Source: DYKG01 sp964596185
Lineage (GTDB): Bacteria > Muiribacteriota > Ozemobacteria > Ozemobacterales > Ozemobacteraceae
Direction: 5' to 3'
Length of the DNA stretch: 64,000 nucleotides
NCBI GenBank assembly: GCA_964596185.1
Contig: CAZQUE010000001.1
Coordinates: 150,782-214,781 of the forward strand
How positions within the stretch are numbered: position 1 is the stretch's first letter; each line of letters opens with the position of its first letter. The notes under the pieces are model-generated. The model was given only the letters and a program-made list of their open reading frames with translations. It was not told where the DNA came from and did not search any database. Made by a program: the position numbers and the translations under genes. Below, one piece after another: positions 46,414 through 56,199 of this stretch.

Positions 46414-48660
46414 TTAAATCAACTTTTTGAATATGGTGAACTTTGACAAGGTCTTAAGCATCCAGAAATTTTTGCCCTTGAGATCATCGGGCCCGAAAAC
46501 TGATTTTATCTTGCCATTTTCATCGATCGATATCTGATATTCTTTACTCTGGTTGAAGTCTTTGTAGATTTCGCTTCGCAGCTGCTGAGCGAATTCATCT
46601 GACTTAACCGCTGCCACAACTTCTGAGTTGATCTGCTCACTCATCCAGTCAAGATTATAGGTGCCGACTACGCCGACTTTTCCGTCAAATACCCAGTTTT
46701 TGGCGTGCAGCTTGCGCTTGCCGTAATACACGAAGATTCTGATGTTGGGAATCTCGGCCATTACTTGCTTCCACTGGGCATAAAACATTGCCTGGGTCGC
46801 GAGACTGTCAGTTGAATAAGGACTGTTTGTGTGCAGTTTGATGCTGACACCACGGCGTCCGGCGCGTTGCAGGGCTGCAAAAATTCTGTCAGTTAAAACA
46901 ACATAGGGGTTCTGAATGAGAACTTCTTTTTTGCTGCCATCGATGTATTTAACCATTTCATCGGTAATGTCATTTCGTGGCCCGCCGAGTGAATGCTTGT
47001 CAATTATTTTTGCATAAGCTTCAACCGAATTACTCAATGGTGAGAAACCGGCATAGCTTCTGAGGTTTTTATATGGAGCCAGTTCGCCAAGGAATTCCCT
47101 GGCGCTGTTGAGATACTTCTTGTCGACGTTGGCTGAAACGGTAAAACGTTCGTTTAAAAGATGTGAGTACATTGTATCGCGAGCAGCAAGCATCTCGTTG
47201 CTCATGATATCAATGTTGCCCCAGAGCTCTTTACCGATGGTGTAGGTTTTGAGCTTTGAGAACTCTTCGTCGAAAGCATAAGAAAGCTGTCGGGCTACAT
47301 CGTCACATCTGATAATGACATCTGTGTCGCGATAGCATTCAGGGTGGTCTTCTACTTCCAGGAAGTAATCCTTGGAAACATTGCGGCCACCAACGATGCT
47401 GTATTCGTTATCGATGACGATTATTTTGTCGTGATTAGAGGCCATAATTTTGCGAAGATCGGTGAGGGCAGTAAGAAGATTCGAATGCGCCGGGTTGAAA
47501 ACCTTTACTTCGCAGTTTGGCAATTCCAATAGTTCCTGGAGGAAATCCTGGCCCATTAGCTTGCGGGTAAGTTGCTTGGTGCCGCGAGCATCGAGCATGA
47601 GTCTGATTTTGATGCCTTCTCTGGCTTTTTTAAGCAGAGTGCCCAGCATCGACATACCGAAAATGTCTTTATCCATGATGAAATATTGAATGTCGATGCT
47701 GTGTTTGGCTTCATTCAAAAGTTTCCAGCGACCGTACCAGGCTTCTGAGTTGGAGTATCTCAGACTGACTTCGGCAGTTTTGTTCGATTTACCTGTGGCA
47801 GGAACAAAACGATCAAAAGTGATATTTACCGGCGGAGCAAATTGTGCCCCCAATTTTTCATACGCAAGCTGGAATTTTTCAAATTTATCCTGATTGCTGT
47901 TAAATTTAAATAATTTACTGACATAGCCTGCCCACCTTGTGGCTTTTACCGGAAAGGCCAGCCAGGATGTATTTCTGTATTTTTCGTAACTTTTCTGCGA
48001 GTCAGCATAAGAACTGTTTAAAACCTGTTTCCATTGCTTGTGGCTTTTGCTGGCCTGGTAATAGGCGAGGCGTTGTCGGGCAACATAAGCAGCTTTCGAA
48101 TTGGGCTTGTTTTTGGCGATTTCAGTGAGAATTTTAGCGGAGGTTTCCTGGTCATCTTTGAGCAGGTCGTAGGCTTTGGCCAACTCATATCTTGCCATAT
48201 CGACGAACTTTGATTCGGGATTGCTATTGATAAAGGCTGTAAGGAGCTTCATCATTGCGTCAGGCGATTTTCTACCCTTTTCTGACCAAAGCTGGTCTAA
48301 AATTCGTTTTAGACCTGCAGGTAGTTCTACTGCTTTGGTAGAAGTAGCAATCGATGAAGAAGAGCCTGAATCGACAAAATTCTGGTAATCTTCGGTTGCG
48401 TTTTCTACGGCAGTTGTTCCGTCAAGAACCTCATCTGAAGAACGATGAAGATTGCCTTCATAAGAATTTTTGGCGTCAAGATAAGCATTCAGAAGAGATT
48501 TGATTTCCGTATCGGATTTTTTTTCAAGAACAGCATTGCGATAGGCGTTGTAGGCAGAAACATAGGCTTCATATTCCGCACGCGCATCGGCAAGACAAAC
48601 TGAAGTAACTGCCGCTAACAAAACCATCAGCAGCAGAACTGATGAAAATTTTATTTTCAT
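46414..48660 (-). CDS. Secreted phospholipase D / cardiolipin-synthase-like protein with N-terminal helical repeat region
   Basis: I take ATG 48660, which has GGAGG 7 bases upstream and begins with the signal peptide. After it, residues 25-280 are helical and TPR-like. Two PLD domains follow with full HKD motifs: HDKIIVIDNEYSIVGGRN (about 420) and HAKNWVFDGKVGVVGTYN (about 655). Such pairs make or cleave phosphodiester bonds in phospholipids through a covalent histidine intermediate. Cardiolipin synthases are shorter (about 480) and have N-terminal membrane helices; the exported helical part here is unusual, so periplasmic lipid remodelling or a secreted phospholipase are both possible. It is last in a minus-strand series starting at clpB. 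Confidence 0.85.
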   Translation of the reverse strand: MKIKFSSVLLLMVLLAAVTSVCLADARAEYEAYVSAYNAYRNAVLEKKSDTEIKSLLNAYLDAKNSYEGNLHRSSDEVLDGTTAVENATEDYQNFVDSGSSSSIATSTKAVELPAGLKRILDQLWSEKGRKSPDAMMKLLTAFINSNPESKFVDMARYELAKAYDLLKDDQETSAKILTEIAKNKPNSKAAYVARQRLAYYQASKSHKQWKQVLNSSYADSQKSYEKYRNTSWLAFPVKATRWAGYVSKLFKFNSNQDKFEKFQLAYEKLGAQFAPPVNITFDRFVPATGKSNKTAEVSLRYSNSEAWYGRWKLLNEAKHSIDIQYFIMDKDIFGMSMLGTLLKKAREGIKIRLMLDARGTKQLTRKLMGQDFLQELLELPNCEVKVFNPAHSNLLTALTDLRKIMASNHDKIIVIDNEYSIVGGRNVSKDYFLEVEDHPECYRDTDVIIRCDDVARQLSYAFDEEFSKLKTYTIGKELWGNIDIMSNEMLAARDTMYSHLLNERFTVSANVDKKYLNSAREFLGELAPYKNLRSYAGFSPLSNSVEAYAKIIDKHSLGGPRNDITDEMVKYIDGSKKEVLIQNPYVVLTDRIFAALQRAGRRGVSIKLHTNSPYSTDSLATQAMFYAQWKQVMAEIPNIRIFVYYGKRKLHAKNWVFDGKVGVVGTYNLDWMSEQINSEVVAAVKSDEFAQQLRSEIYKDFNQSKEYQISIDENGKIKSVFGPDDLKGKNFWMLKTLSKFTIFKKLI

Positions 48661-48739
48661 GATACCGCCTCCATCTTTGACCATAACATTAAGATTATAA
48701 AACGTTATGAGAAAAATCGGAAGGGTACCGAAGAAAAAA

Positions 48740-48958
48740 TCAGCCTTTGGCTATAATATCTTTGGCTCGGTCATGCATGTTCGGGTAAAGATTGGTCGGG
48801 ACTTTAGGCTTGCCCAAAGCCTTGAAAACCATGTAACGGGCACATTTGTTAAAATCGCCCAGGCAGTATTTCTTTTTGAAAATCGCTCCCATGCCTGAGT
48901 CGTCCGGCATTTTATCGTTGAAAAATGGACATCCCTTTAGACATTCACAATCTGCCAT
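48740..48958 (-). CDS. Small cysteine-rich conserved protein (72 aa)
   Basis: From the ATG at 48958, preceded by GAGGGGG, the protein begins with Cys-x-Cys-x3-Cys in MADCECLKGCPFFNDKM. It continues with KKKYCLGDFNKCARYMVFKA and a VPTNLYPNMHDRA ending. Five or six conserved Cys suggest metal or Fe-S binding. The pattern (CPFFNDKM, YC..dF..CARYMV, LYPN) is like a conserved uncharacterised family I have seen in anaerobes; I know of no function. It lies 79 bases before the phospholipase-like gene. Confidence 0.75.
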   Translation of the reverse strand: MADCECLKGCPFFNDKMPDDSGMGAIFKKKYCLGDFNKCARYMVFKALGKPKVPTNLYPNMHDRAKDIIAKG

Positions 48959-49055
48959 AGAATCCCCCTCTGTGTTCACAAGTTTTGGCTTTTTAAACCA
49001 AATAGTTTTTTTCGAAACCTCTAGTGAAAATTATAACATGCCTAGGAATGATTAC

Positions 49056-49604
49056 TCAAGCCGGCTCTTCTTTCTTTTCTGGTGCAGGTGCCAGCGTAAA
49101 AATAATAACCAGTAGGAAAAAACCGGCGATTAAAGGCAGCATGGCCATCCTGACCAGAAATGGCCCCTGATAGAAGTAGATTTTTGCCTTTCCCGGCGTG
49201 TTCTGGGTTAGCCTAAGTGAGTAAGTACCCCTGGTTAAGGCTGGGGCATAAAATGTTTGCCACTTGGCATGGTTGGGCATGAAGCTTTTTGGAAAAAAGC
49301 GCAGGGCGAACTGGTTCGTCAGAACCATCTGCCCTTTTGGATCTAAAACTTCTATTGTACCACTGAAATCGCCATCTGCTGATTTTAAGTCAATTTGCAG
49401 CGGATCCACACCATCAACGACGACTTCTATTTCACTGGTCGCAGGCATACTGTAGCCATCGGCAGCCAGAAGACCCAGCTCTCCTTCGCCTATCGGATTC
49501 TGGAAATAGGCGGGATCGATCAGATAGCCGCCTATTGCCATGGTCAGGGTAAGCAGGAACAATGAAAGGCATCTTCCGAGCCAGGTGTTTAACAGAAATT
49601 TCAT
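49056..49604 (-). CDS. Two-TM envelope protein with beta-sandwich ectodomain
   Basis: 182 residues: a hydrophobic N-terminal segment (about 10-30), a middle domain with strands and G-T-Y-S-L-R-L that resembles pre-peptidase C-terminal-type beta-sandwiches (about 55-145), then a second membrane segment (about 150-172) and a short Glu/Lys tail. The middle part should face the periplasm. GGGGG lies upstream of the ATG at 49604. It is 57 bases downstream of clpB. I recognise no specific family. Confidence 0.7.
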   Translation of the reverse strand: MKFLLNTWLGRCLSLFLLTLTMAIGGYLIDPAYFQNPIGEGELGLLAADGYSMPATSEIEVVVDGVDPLQIDLKSADGDFSGTIEVLDPKGQMVLTNQFALRFFPKSFMPNHAKWQTFYAPALTRGTYSLRLTQNTPGKAKIYFYQGPFLVRMAMLPLIAGFFLLVIIFTLAPAPEKKEEPA

Positions 49605-49661
49605 GTTTTCCCCCGTTTGTCCGATTAAATTTTATGAACTATTGGCTGTTTTATCGACATT

Positions 49662-52262
49662 CTAGACAATGTTGGGCTTATCAGCAACAATTCCAATTCT
49701 GACGTTGCTGCCATCAGCGATCTTGCCGGTAATAATCGCTCTGGCCAACAGGGTTTCGATTTCTTTTTGCAGTAGACGTTTCAGCGGCCTTGCACCGTAA
49801 ATTGGGCTGTAGCCACGATGAATCAGCCATTCTTTGGTTTCTTCATCGAGTTCGATGCGAATTCTTCTTTCTTCAAGTCGCTTTTGAATGCTTGTCAGCT
49901 GCAACTCAATAATTTTTACGAGCTCAGATTTTTGCAACGGTGCGAAGAGCACTATGTCGTCAACGCGATTAAAAAATTCAGGCTTGAAGAACGTTTTAAC
50001 TTCATTCAATACGGTTTTGCGCGTGATTTCAGAAATTTCTCCGCTTTCGCCTATTTCGCTGATAAGAGTCTGAGCCGCAAGATTGCTGGTCATAATCACG
50101 ACAACATTACGAAAATCTACTGTGCGACCACGTGAATCAGTCAACCGGCCGTCATCGAGAATTTGCAACAGAACATTGAAAACCTCTGAATGAGCCTTTT
50201 CGATTTCATCGAACAATACGACCGAGTATGGCTTGCGTCTGACGGCCTCGGTAAGTTGACCGCCGTCGTCATGGCCAATATAACCGGGAGGTGCGCCGAT
50301 AAGCCGGGAAACCGAGTGCTTTTCCATGTATTCGCTCATATCGATTCTGACGATGTTTTCTTCGCTGTCAAAAAGTGCTTGAGCGAGTGCTTTTGCCAAT
50401 TCTGTTTTACCGACTCCGGTTGGCCCGAGAAAGATGAATGAGCCGATCGGGCGGTTGGGGTCTTTGATTCCCGCACGAGATCTGATAACGGCATCGGTAA
50501 CGAGTTCAACGGCTTCGTTCTGGCCGACTACGCGCTGGTGCAGGTGCTCGTCGAGGTGCAGCAGTTTTTCTTTTTCGCCTTCCATCAGGCGGGTTACCGG
50601 GATTCCAGTCCATTTGCTGACGATATCAGCAATTTCCTCTTCGGTAACTTCTTCGCGAACAAGCTTGCCAGTGCTTTGCTTTTGCTTGAGTTCGTCTTCA
50701 AAAGCCTTCAGCGCTCTTTGTGCTTCGGGAAGTCGACCGTGTTTAAGTTCTGCTGCAAGATTCAGGTCATAGGCTCTCTCAGCTTCGCTAATTTCCTGAT
50801 GCAGTTTTTCGATTTGTTCTCTTTGCGTTTGAACTTTTTTGATGACGTTGCGCTCACTTTCCCATTGAGCTTTCATTGAGTCGCCACGATGTTTAAGGTC
50901 GGCAAGTTCTTTTTTGAGAACTTCCAGGCGCTGGCGACTGGCTTCGTCTTTTTCTTTGATCAGCGCGGCTTCTTCTATCTCCAGCTGCATGATGCGTCGG
51001 GTCACTTCATCGAGTTCTGCCGGCATCGATTCTATATCGGTGCGAATCATTGCACAGGCCTCATCGACGAGATCTATGGCCTTGTCGGGCAGAAAACGAT
51101 CGGAAATATAGCGGTGTGAAAGAATGGCTGCAGCAACCAAAGACCGGTCCTGGATTTTTACTCCGTGGAAAACTTCAAAGCGCTCTTTCAGGCCGCGCAA
51201 AATCGAAATGGTGTCACTTACATCTGGCTGATCGACCATAACCGGTTGAAAACGCCGTTCAAGAGCAGCATCTTTTTCTACATACTTACGGTATTCGTCT
51301 AGAGTCGTGGCACCGATACAGTGAAGCTCGCCGCGAGCGAGCATCGGCTTGAGCATATTGCCTGCATCCATCGAGCCTTCTGCTTTTCCTGCGCCGACAA
51401 TGGTGTGCAATTCGTCGATGAAAAGAATAATGCGGCCATCGCTGTTTTTAATTTCATTAAGAACTGCTTTAAGTCGCTCTTCGAATTCGCCGCGAAACTT
51501 TGCTCCGGCAATCAGTGAGCCCATATCAAGAGCAAAAATCGTTTTATCTTTGAGACTTTCAGGGACATCACCCTGCAGAATTCTTTGGGCGAGTCCTTCA
51601 GCTATAGCCGTTTTACCAACTCCAGGTTCGCCGATCAAAACCGGATTGTTTTTTGTTTTACGGGTGAGAATTCTGATTACCCGGCGAATTTCGTTGTCTC
51701 GGCCGATGACCGGGTCGAGTTTGCCGGTCTTGGCCATGGCAACCAGGTCGCGCCCATACTTTTCCAGAGCTTCATAAGTCTGCTCGGGATTTGCCGAAGT
51801 GATCCGCTGATTGCCGCGTACCGAGGTCAGAGCCTGAAGAAACTGGTTGCGGTCAACGTTCAGTTCCTGGAAAATTTTTCCGACCTGAGTGGCTGAGCCG
51901 CTTTCAATCATTGCCAGCACCATGTGCTCGACCGAGAGATACTCGTCTTTGAGCGCTTTCATTTCTTCTTCAGACTTAACCAGCAACTGAGAAAGCTCGC
52001 GGTTGACGTAGAACTTGTCGGGACTCATGCCCGGGCCGGAAATTCGTGGCAATTTATTGATAGCCCGCTGAGCTTTTTCCTTGATCAGAGCCAGAGGAAT
52101 ATTGATGTTGTTCAGCAGACGTGGAATCAACTCGGATTCTTCCTGGATCAATGCTTCGAGAAGATGTTCCGGGGCAATTTCCTGGTGGCCATGTTCTACA
52201 GCGAGATTTTGTGCACGCTGCAAAGCTTCCTGCGATTTTTGTGTCATTTTGTTGATATCCAT
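49662..52262 (-). CDS. clpB: Protein disaggregase ClpB
   Basis: Hexameric AAA+ chaperone that rescues aggregated proteins with DnaK. At 866 residues it has every region: N-domain (EHLLEALIQ, 1-150), first ATPase with GEPGVGKTAIAEGLAQRI (about 200-217), the coiled middle domain (about 400-530) that separates ClpB from ClpA/ClpC, second ATPase with GPTGVGKTELAKALA (about 602-616), and the C-terminal YSPIYGARPLKRLLQ (830-844). The start is ATG at 52262, first gene of a minus-strand run. A cluster of TCGCAAAA octamers sits upstream (see that entry). I see no CIRCE or sigma-32 promoter. Confidence 0.97.
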   Translation of the reverse strand: MDINKMTQKSQEALQRAQNLAVEHGHQEIAPEHLLEALIQEESELIPRLLNNINIPLALIKEKAQRAINKLPRISGPGMSPDKFYVNRELSQLLVKSEEEMKALKDEYLSVEHMVLAMIESGSATQVGKIFQELNVDRNQFLQALTSVRGNQRITSANPEQTYEALEKYGRDLVAMAKTGKLDPVIGRDNEIRRVIRILTRKTKNNPVLIGEPGVGKTAIAEGLAQRILQGDVPESLKDKTIFALDMGSLIAGAKFRGEFEERLKAVLNEIKNSDGRIILFIDELHTIVGAGKAEGSMDAGNMLKPMLARGELHCIGATTLDEYRKYVEKDAALERRFQPVMVDQPDVSDTISILRGLKERFEVFHGVKIQDRSLVAAAILSHRYISDRFLPDKAIDLVDEACAMIRTDIESMPAELDEVTRRIMQLEIEEAALIKEKDEASRQRLEVLKKELADLKHRGDSMKAQWESERNVIKKVQTQREQIEKLHQEISEAERAYDLNLAAELKHGRLPEAQRALKAFEDELKQKQSTGKLVREEVTEEEIADIVSKWTGIPVTRLMEGEKEKLLHLDEHLHQRVVGQNEAVELVTDAVIRSRAGIKDPNRPIGSFIFLGPTGVGKTELAKALAQALFDSEENIVRIDMSEYMEKHSVSRLIGAPPGYIGHDDGGQLTEAVRRKPYSVVLFDEIEKAHSEVFNVLLQILDDGRLTDSRGRTVDFRNVVVIMTSNLAAQTLISEIGESGEISEITRKTVLNEVKTFFKPEFFNRVDDIVLFAPLQKSELVKIIELQLTSIQKRLEERRIRIELDEETKEWLIHRGYSPIYGARPLKRLLQKEIETLLARAIITGKIADGSNVRIGIVADKPNIV

Positions 52263-52650
52263 AACTATCCCTCGAAAAGTGAAAATTCAGTTATTTATAC
52301 AGCAAAGCGCATGCCAGCAGCGAAAAAAACTATAAATAGCTTCAATAAGGGGTTTTGCGAATTCAGTTCTGTCGCAAAATCGCCTTGCTACGTCGCAAAA
52401 ATACTATTGATTCGACAAAATTGTCAGGGGCATTTTTGTTGTTTTTTTATTACTTGTAAAAAAACTGTTAAAGTCGCCATTGCTAAATTTTTATTATATT
52501 TAGTCAGTTTGTCGACATTTTAATGTATCATTGAAAACCATACCTTGTAATCGTTTTGAATTATCAATTTCATGACTATTTAATCGAACTCTTATAGTGC
52601 CCCCAAAGCGATCAGGGCAACGATTTTCGCTTTCAGGACAGGTTTTTTTG
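52263..52650. other. AT-rich divergent intergenic region
   Basis: 388 bases between clpB and the hybrid kinase. They contain the octamer cluster at 52353-52420. Several -10-like TATAAA/TATTAT hexamers occur, but I find no pair with convincing spacing. Longer frames across it are translation of AT-rich DNA and look non-coding. Confidence 0.5.
52353..52420. promoter_or_regulatory. Cluster of TCGCAAAA octamers (candidate operator)
   Basis: TTTTGCGA at 52353-52360 and TCGCAAAA at 52372-52379 form a perfect inverted repeat with an 11-base gap. Another TCGCAAAA follows at 52393-52400 and a variant TCGACAAAA at 52412. The direct copies are 19-21 bases apart, about two helical turns. The location between divergent clpB and a sensor kinase suits a shared regulator-binding site. 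Confidence 0.4.
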
Positions 52651-54753
52651 ATGATTTATCTAGATCTGGTGTTCAATCTGGCTTTGCTGGTTGCAATAAG
52701 CGTGGTTTCCGGTTTTATCGAAAAGCATTTTCCCGGCCGCAATATCTCAGGCAAGGCATCTCAGGGCGTGTTATTTGGAATCGCAACTATTGTCGGAATG
52801 ATGCGACCTTTGCAGTTTGAGCCCGGCCTGATTTTCGATGGGCGCTCGATGATGATCAGTTTATGTTCCTTGTTTTTCGGTCCGGTTGCGGGAATTATCG
52901 CTGCTGTTCCGGCAATGGGCTACCGGGTATATCTTGGTGGCTTTGGCACTTTGACCGGGGTTTTTGTTATTCTTTCGTCTTTGATTATAGGTTTGATCGG
53001 TCATTATCGTATGCGTCCGGATGAACGTCCGCCTGAGGCCAAGATTCTATTTCTGTTTGGAATGATCGTTCACCTCGTCATGCTGGCGATGATGCTTACC
53101 TTGCCCCGCCAAGCAGCTATTCAGGTATTGAAAACACTTAGCCTGCCAATTTTGCTGCTTTATCCGCTTGCTACAATTCTTGTGGGCAAAATTCTTTCAG
53201 ACCAGATCGTCGCGCTTCGTTCGCGGGAAGCGTTACTTGAAAGCGAAAGTCTTTTTCGCAGTCTTTTTGAAAATCATTCGGCAGTTAAAATGATTATTGA
53301 ACCTGAAACCGGTGCGATTGTCGATGCAAACAAATCTGCCGAGAATTATTATGGCTGGTCAAGAGAGAATATCAGGCAGATGAAAATCTATCAGATCAAT
53401 ACTCTTGAACCCGATGCCATCAGGCAGCAGATGGCTTTGGCCTTGAATAATGAAAAGACCCTGTTTTATTTTAAGCATCGTCTTGCCAATGGTACAATTC
53501 GTGACGTTGAAGTTTATTCGAGTAAAATCGAAGTGAAGGGCGAGCCGCTTTTGTATTCGATCATCCATGACGTTACCGAGCGAAAGCAGATTGAAGAGCG
53601 CCTCAGACAATCTCAGAAACTTGAGACCGTCGGACGCCTGGCCGGTGGGATCGCCCATGACTTTAACAATATTCTCACCGTGGTTATGGGTTATGCCGAA
53701 ATGGCAATATGCGAACTGAGTTCTAATGATCCTCTGCGAAGATTTCTTGATGAAATTCTCAAAGCAGCTAGACGTTCAGCGGATCTGATTGAGCAATTAT
53801 TGGCTTTTGCCCGCAAACAGGCAATAAGTCCGCGTCAGCTCGAACTAAATGTCTGTGTTGAAAACATGTTGAAAATGTTGCGTCATTTGATTGGCGAAGA
53901 TATAGCATTGAACTGGATTCCTTGCAGAGAGCCTTTGCAGGTTAAAATCGATCCGACCCAGCTTGAACAGGTTTTGATTAATCTTTGTGTTAATGCTCGC
54001 GACGCCATAAATGGAACTGGCAAAATTACCATTGAGACAGGCAAGTTTTCTGCCAAAGAATCTTTTTGCAAATCGAATGAAGGTTTCAGGCCTGGTGACT
54101 ACCTGACGCTTTCGATAACAGATGATGGCTGTGGTATTGAAGAAGATATGTTAAAAAACATTTTTGAACCATTTTTTACAACCAAATCATTGCATAAGGG
54201 AACAGGCCTTGGTTTATCCACTGTGCTAGGGATCGTTCAGCAAAATGAGGGGGGTATCCAGGTTCAAAGCAGGGTTGGTATTGGTACAACCTTTAAAGTA
54301 TTCTTACCTGAAGATAAATCAGAAATCAAAACGCCTGAAGTTCAAGAGTTTGAAAATTGTCAGCCTGACTACGATAAAATGATTTTAATGGTCGAAGATG
54401 AACCGGCAATTCTGAAAATGGGAGTGCAGATGCTGGAAACGCTGGGCTACAAAGTCCTTGCTGCATCAAGTCCGACCCTGGCGCTGGACATGCTTGAAAA
54501 AGATGATTTGGAAATCGGCCTGCTTCTGACAGATGTAATCATGCCGGAAATGAATGGTCGAGAACTCGCAGAGAAAGTGAAACAAAAGATTCCTGATGTC
54601 AGGGTTCTCTATATGTCGGGCTATACCGCTGATGTCATCGCGAACCGTGGCATAATAGATGCTGATGTCAATTTTATTGCCAAGCCTTTTTCGCTACAAA
54701 AACTTGGTGTGGCAATCAGAAAAGTTCTTGAGGCAAAGGCCGATAAATCTTGA
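52651..54753 (+). CDS. Hybrid histidine kinase with 5TMR-LYT sensor, PAS and receiver
   Basis: I take ATG 52651, where the 5TM-5TMR-LYT membrane sensor begins (MIYLDLVFNLALL), with AGGACAGG 8 bases upstream; a GTG at 52597 would add 18 residues. Five helices and a loop with GRSMMISLCSLFFGPVAG (about 65-190) form the sensor. A PAS domain (about 205-320), HisKA with phospho-acceptor His in GGIAHDFNNIL (about 345), HATPase with NARDA and GCGIEEDM..FEPFFTTK, and a receiver with VEDE, Asp in LLTDVIMPEMNG and AKPFS complete it. There is no DNA-binding output. The downstream MFS gene starts 52 bases later. Confidence 0.92.
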   Translation: MIYLDLVFNLALLVAISVVSGFIEKHFPGRNISGKASQGVLFGIATIVGMMRPLQFEPGLIFDGRSMMISLCSLFFGPVAGIIAAVPAMGYRVYLGGFGTLTGVFVILSSLIIGLIGHYRMRPDERPPEAKILFLFGMIVHLVMLAMMLTLPRQAAIQVLKTLSLPILLLYPLATILVGKILSDQIVALRSREALLESESLFRSLFENHSAVKMIIEPETGAIVDANKSAENYYGWSRENIRQMKIYQINTLEPDAIRQQMALALNNEKTLFYFKHRLANGTIRDVEVYSSKIEVKGEPLLYSIIHDVTERKQIEERLRQSQKLETVGRLAGGIAHDFNNILTVVMGYAEMAICELSSNDPLRRFLDEILKAARRSADLIEQLLAFARKQAISPRQLELNVCVENMLKMLRHLIGEDIALNWIPCREPLQVKIDPTQLEQVLINLCVNARDAINGTGKITIETGKFSAKESFCKSNEGFRPGDYLTLSITDDGCGIEEDMLKNIFEPFFTTKSLHKGTGLGLSTVLGIVQQNEGGIQVQSRVGIGTTFKVFLPEDKSEIKTPEVQEFENCQPDYDKMILMVEDEPAILKMGVQMLETLGYKVLAASSPTLALDMLEKDDLEIGLLLTDVIMPEMNGRELAEKVKQKIPDVRVLYMSGYTADVIANRGIIDADVNFIAKPFSLQKLGVAIRKVLEAKADKS

Positions 54754-54804
54754 TAAATAGCCATTTTTGCGCTTAAATTAATTATTCTGAATCGGGAACA
54801 AGAT

Positions 54805-56079
54805 TTGAGTGCATTTAAGACAACATTTCGTTCACTGCAATATAGAAACTATCGTTTGTTTTTTTCTGGCCAGATAGTTTCGTTGATCGGCACCTGGATT
54901 CAAAAAATCGCTTTGCCATGGCTGGTCTACCAACTGACCGGTTCTTCGGTTTTGCTCGGTGCAGTCAGTTTCGCCGGGCAGATTCCGACTTTTCTGCTTT
55001 CGGGCGTGGCTGGAGTTTATGCCGACAATCTGAACCGCTATAGAATCCTTGTGATAACGCAAATTTTATCGATGTTTCAGGCACTTACCCTGGCTTTTCT
55101 TTATTTTTCCGGTCTGATTCAGGTTTGGCATATTGTTGTGTTAAGTGCTTTTCTGGGCTTGATAAATGCTTTTGATATTCCGGTCCGCCACTCGTTTGTG
55201 GTAGAAATGGTCGAGAAGAAGGAAGATCTTGGCAACGCCATCGCGCTTAACTCCTCGATGGTAACCTGCGCCAGACTGCTTGGCCCTTCAATTGCCGGAA
55301 TCCTCATCGCAGCGGTTGGTGAAGGCTATTGTTTTCTTTTGAATGGACTGAGTTTTCTTTTCGTCATCTATTCTTTGATACAGATGAAGGTTAAGATTCC
55401 CGAAAAGAAATCGGCTCGCCCGGCGGTTTTTAAAGAATTAAAATCTGGTTTTAAATATACGTTCGGCTTTATGCCAATGAAGGCGATAATTCTTCTGGTG
55501 GCTCTGGTCAGTTTGCTTGGGGTTCCGTATGTGGTTCTCATGCCGGTAATGGCTAAAGAGGTTCTGCATGGCGGTGCGCATACTTTTGGTTTCCTCATGG
55601 GATCATCGGGCATAGGTGCTTTGGCTGGAGCCCTTTTTCTTGCTTCACGAAAAAGTGCCGTCGGTCTGGAAAAAGTAATTCCAGTTTCAGCAGCAATTTT
55701 TGGCAGCGGGCTTTTCCTGTTTTCATTCTCAACTTCGGTGACGGTATCGCTTTTTCTGATTCCGGTTATCGGGCTTGGAATGATGGTTCAGATGTCATCG
55801 AGCAATACCGTGCTGCAAACTCTGGTTGATGACGATAAACGCGGCCGGGTAATGAGCTTTTATACAATGGCTTTTATGGGAACCATGCCTTTTGGCAGTA
55901 TCCTGGCAGGATTTTCTGCAGATATGATTGGTGCTCCGGCTACGATCAGGCTCGGTGGATTGTTTTGCATTCTTGGTGCCGCGATATATGCTTCTCAGCT
56001 GAATGAACTGAAACGTTGCATTTATCCGGTTTACCACAAAAATGGCCTGATCGGCGAAACTCAACTTACCGGAAAATAA
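54805..56079 (+). CDS. MFS transporter of the DHA3/EntS-like class
   Basis: 424 residues with 12 hydrophobic segments. The N-terminus FKTTFRSLQYRNYRLFFSGQ and the following GTWIQKIALPWLVYQLTGSS match the MFS_3 exporters (enterobactin and macrolide efflux types). The GVYADNLNRYRIL loop fits the motif-A position, and DDKRGRVMSFYTMAFMGTMP occurs in the second half. The start is TTG with a weak ribosome site. Substrate cannot be read from sequence. It follows a sensor kinase and precedes the ankyrin gene on the same strand. Confidence 0.88.
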   Translation: MSAFKTTFRSLQYRNYRLFFSGQIVSLIGTWIQKIALPWLVYQLTGSSVLLGAVSFAGQIPTFLLSGVAGVYADNLNRYRILVITQILSMFQALTLAFLYFSGLIQVWHIVVLSAFLGLINAFDIPVRHSFVVEMVEKKEDLGNAIALNSSMVTCARLLGPSIAGILIAAVGEGYCFLLNGLSFLFVIYSLIQMKVKIPEKKSARPAVFKELKSGFKYTFGFMPMKAIILLVALVSLLGVPYVVLMPVMAKEVLHGGAHTFGFLMGSSGIGALAGALFLASRKSAVGLEKVIPVSAAIFGSGLFLFSFSTSVTVSLFLIPVIGLGMMVQMSSSNTVLQTLVDDDKRGRVMSFYTMAFMGTMPFGSILAGFSADMIGAPATIRLGGLFCILGAAIYASQLNELKRCIYPVYHKNGLIGETQLTGK

Positions 56080-56143
56080 AGCTGTAAAGCATGTGTTTTA
56101 CATGGTTGAGAAAGCCCGAAATTCTATCTTAAAGAAAGTCAGG

Positions 56144-56173
56144 TTGAACTTTCATGTTCGGGTAACATATCAT
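56144..56173 (+). promoter_or_regulatory. Possible promoter of the ankyrin gene
   Basis: TTGAAC (56144-56149), 18-base spacer, TATCAT (56168-56173). Transcription would begin near 56180, after the TTG at 56173, which supports the ATG at 56200 as the real start. Confidence 0.4.
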
Positions 56174-56199
56174 TGACCTATAGAAGTGAGGGACCAATC

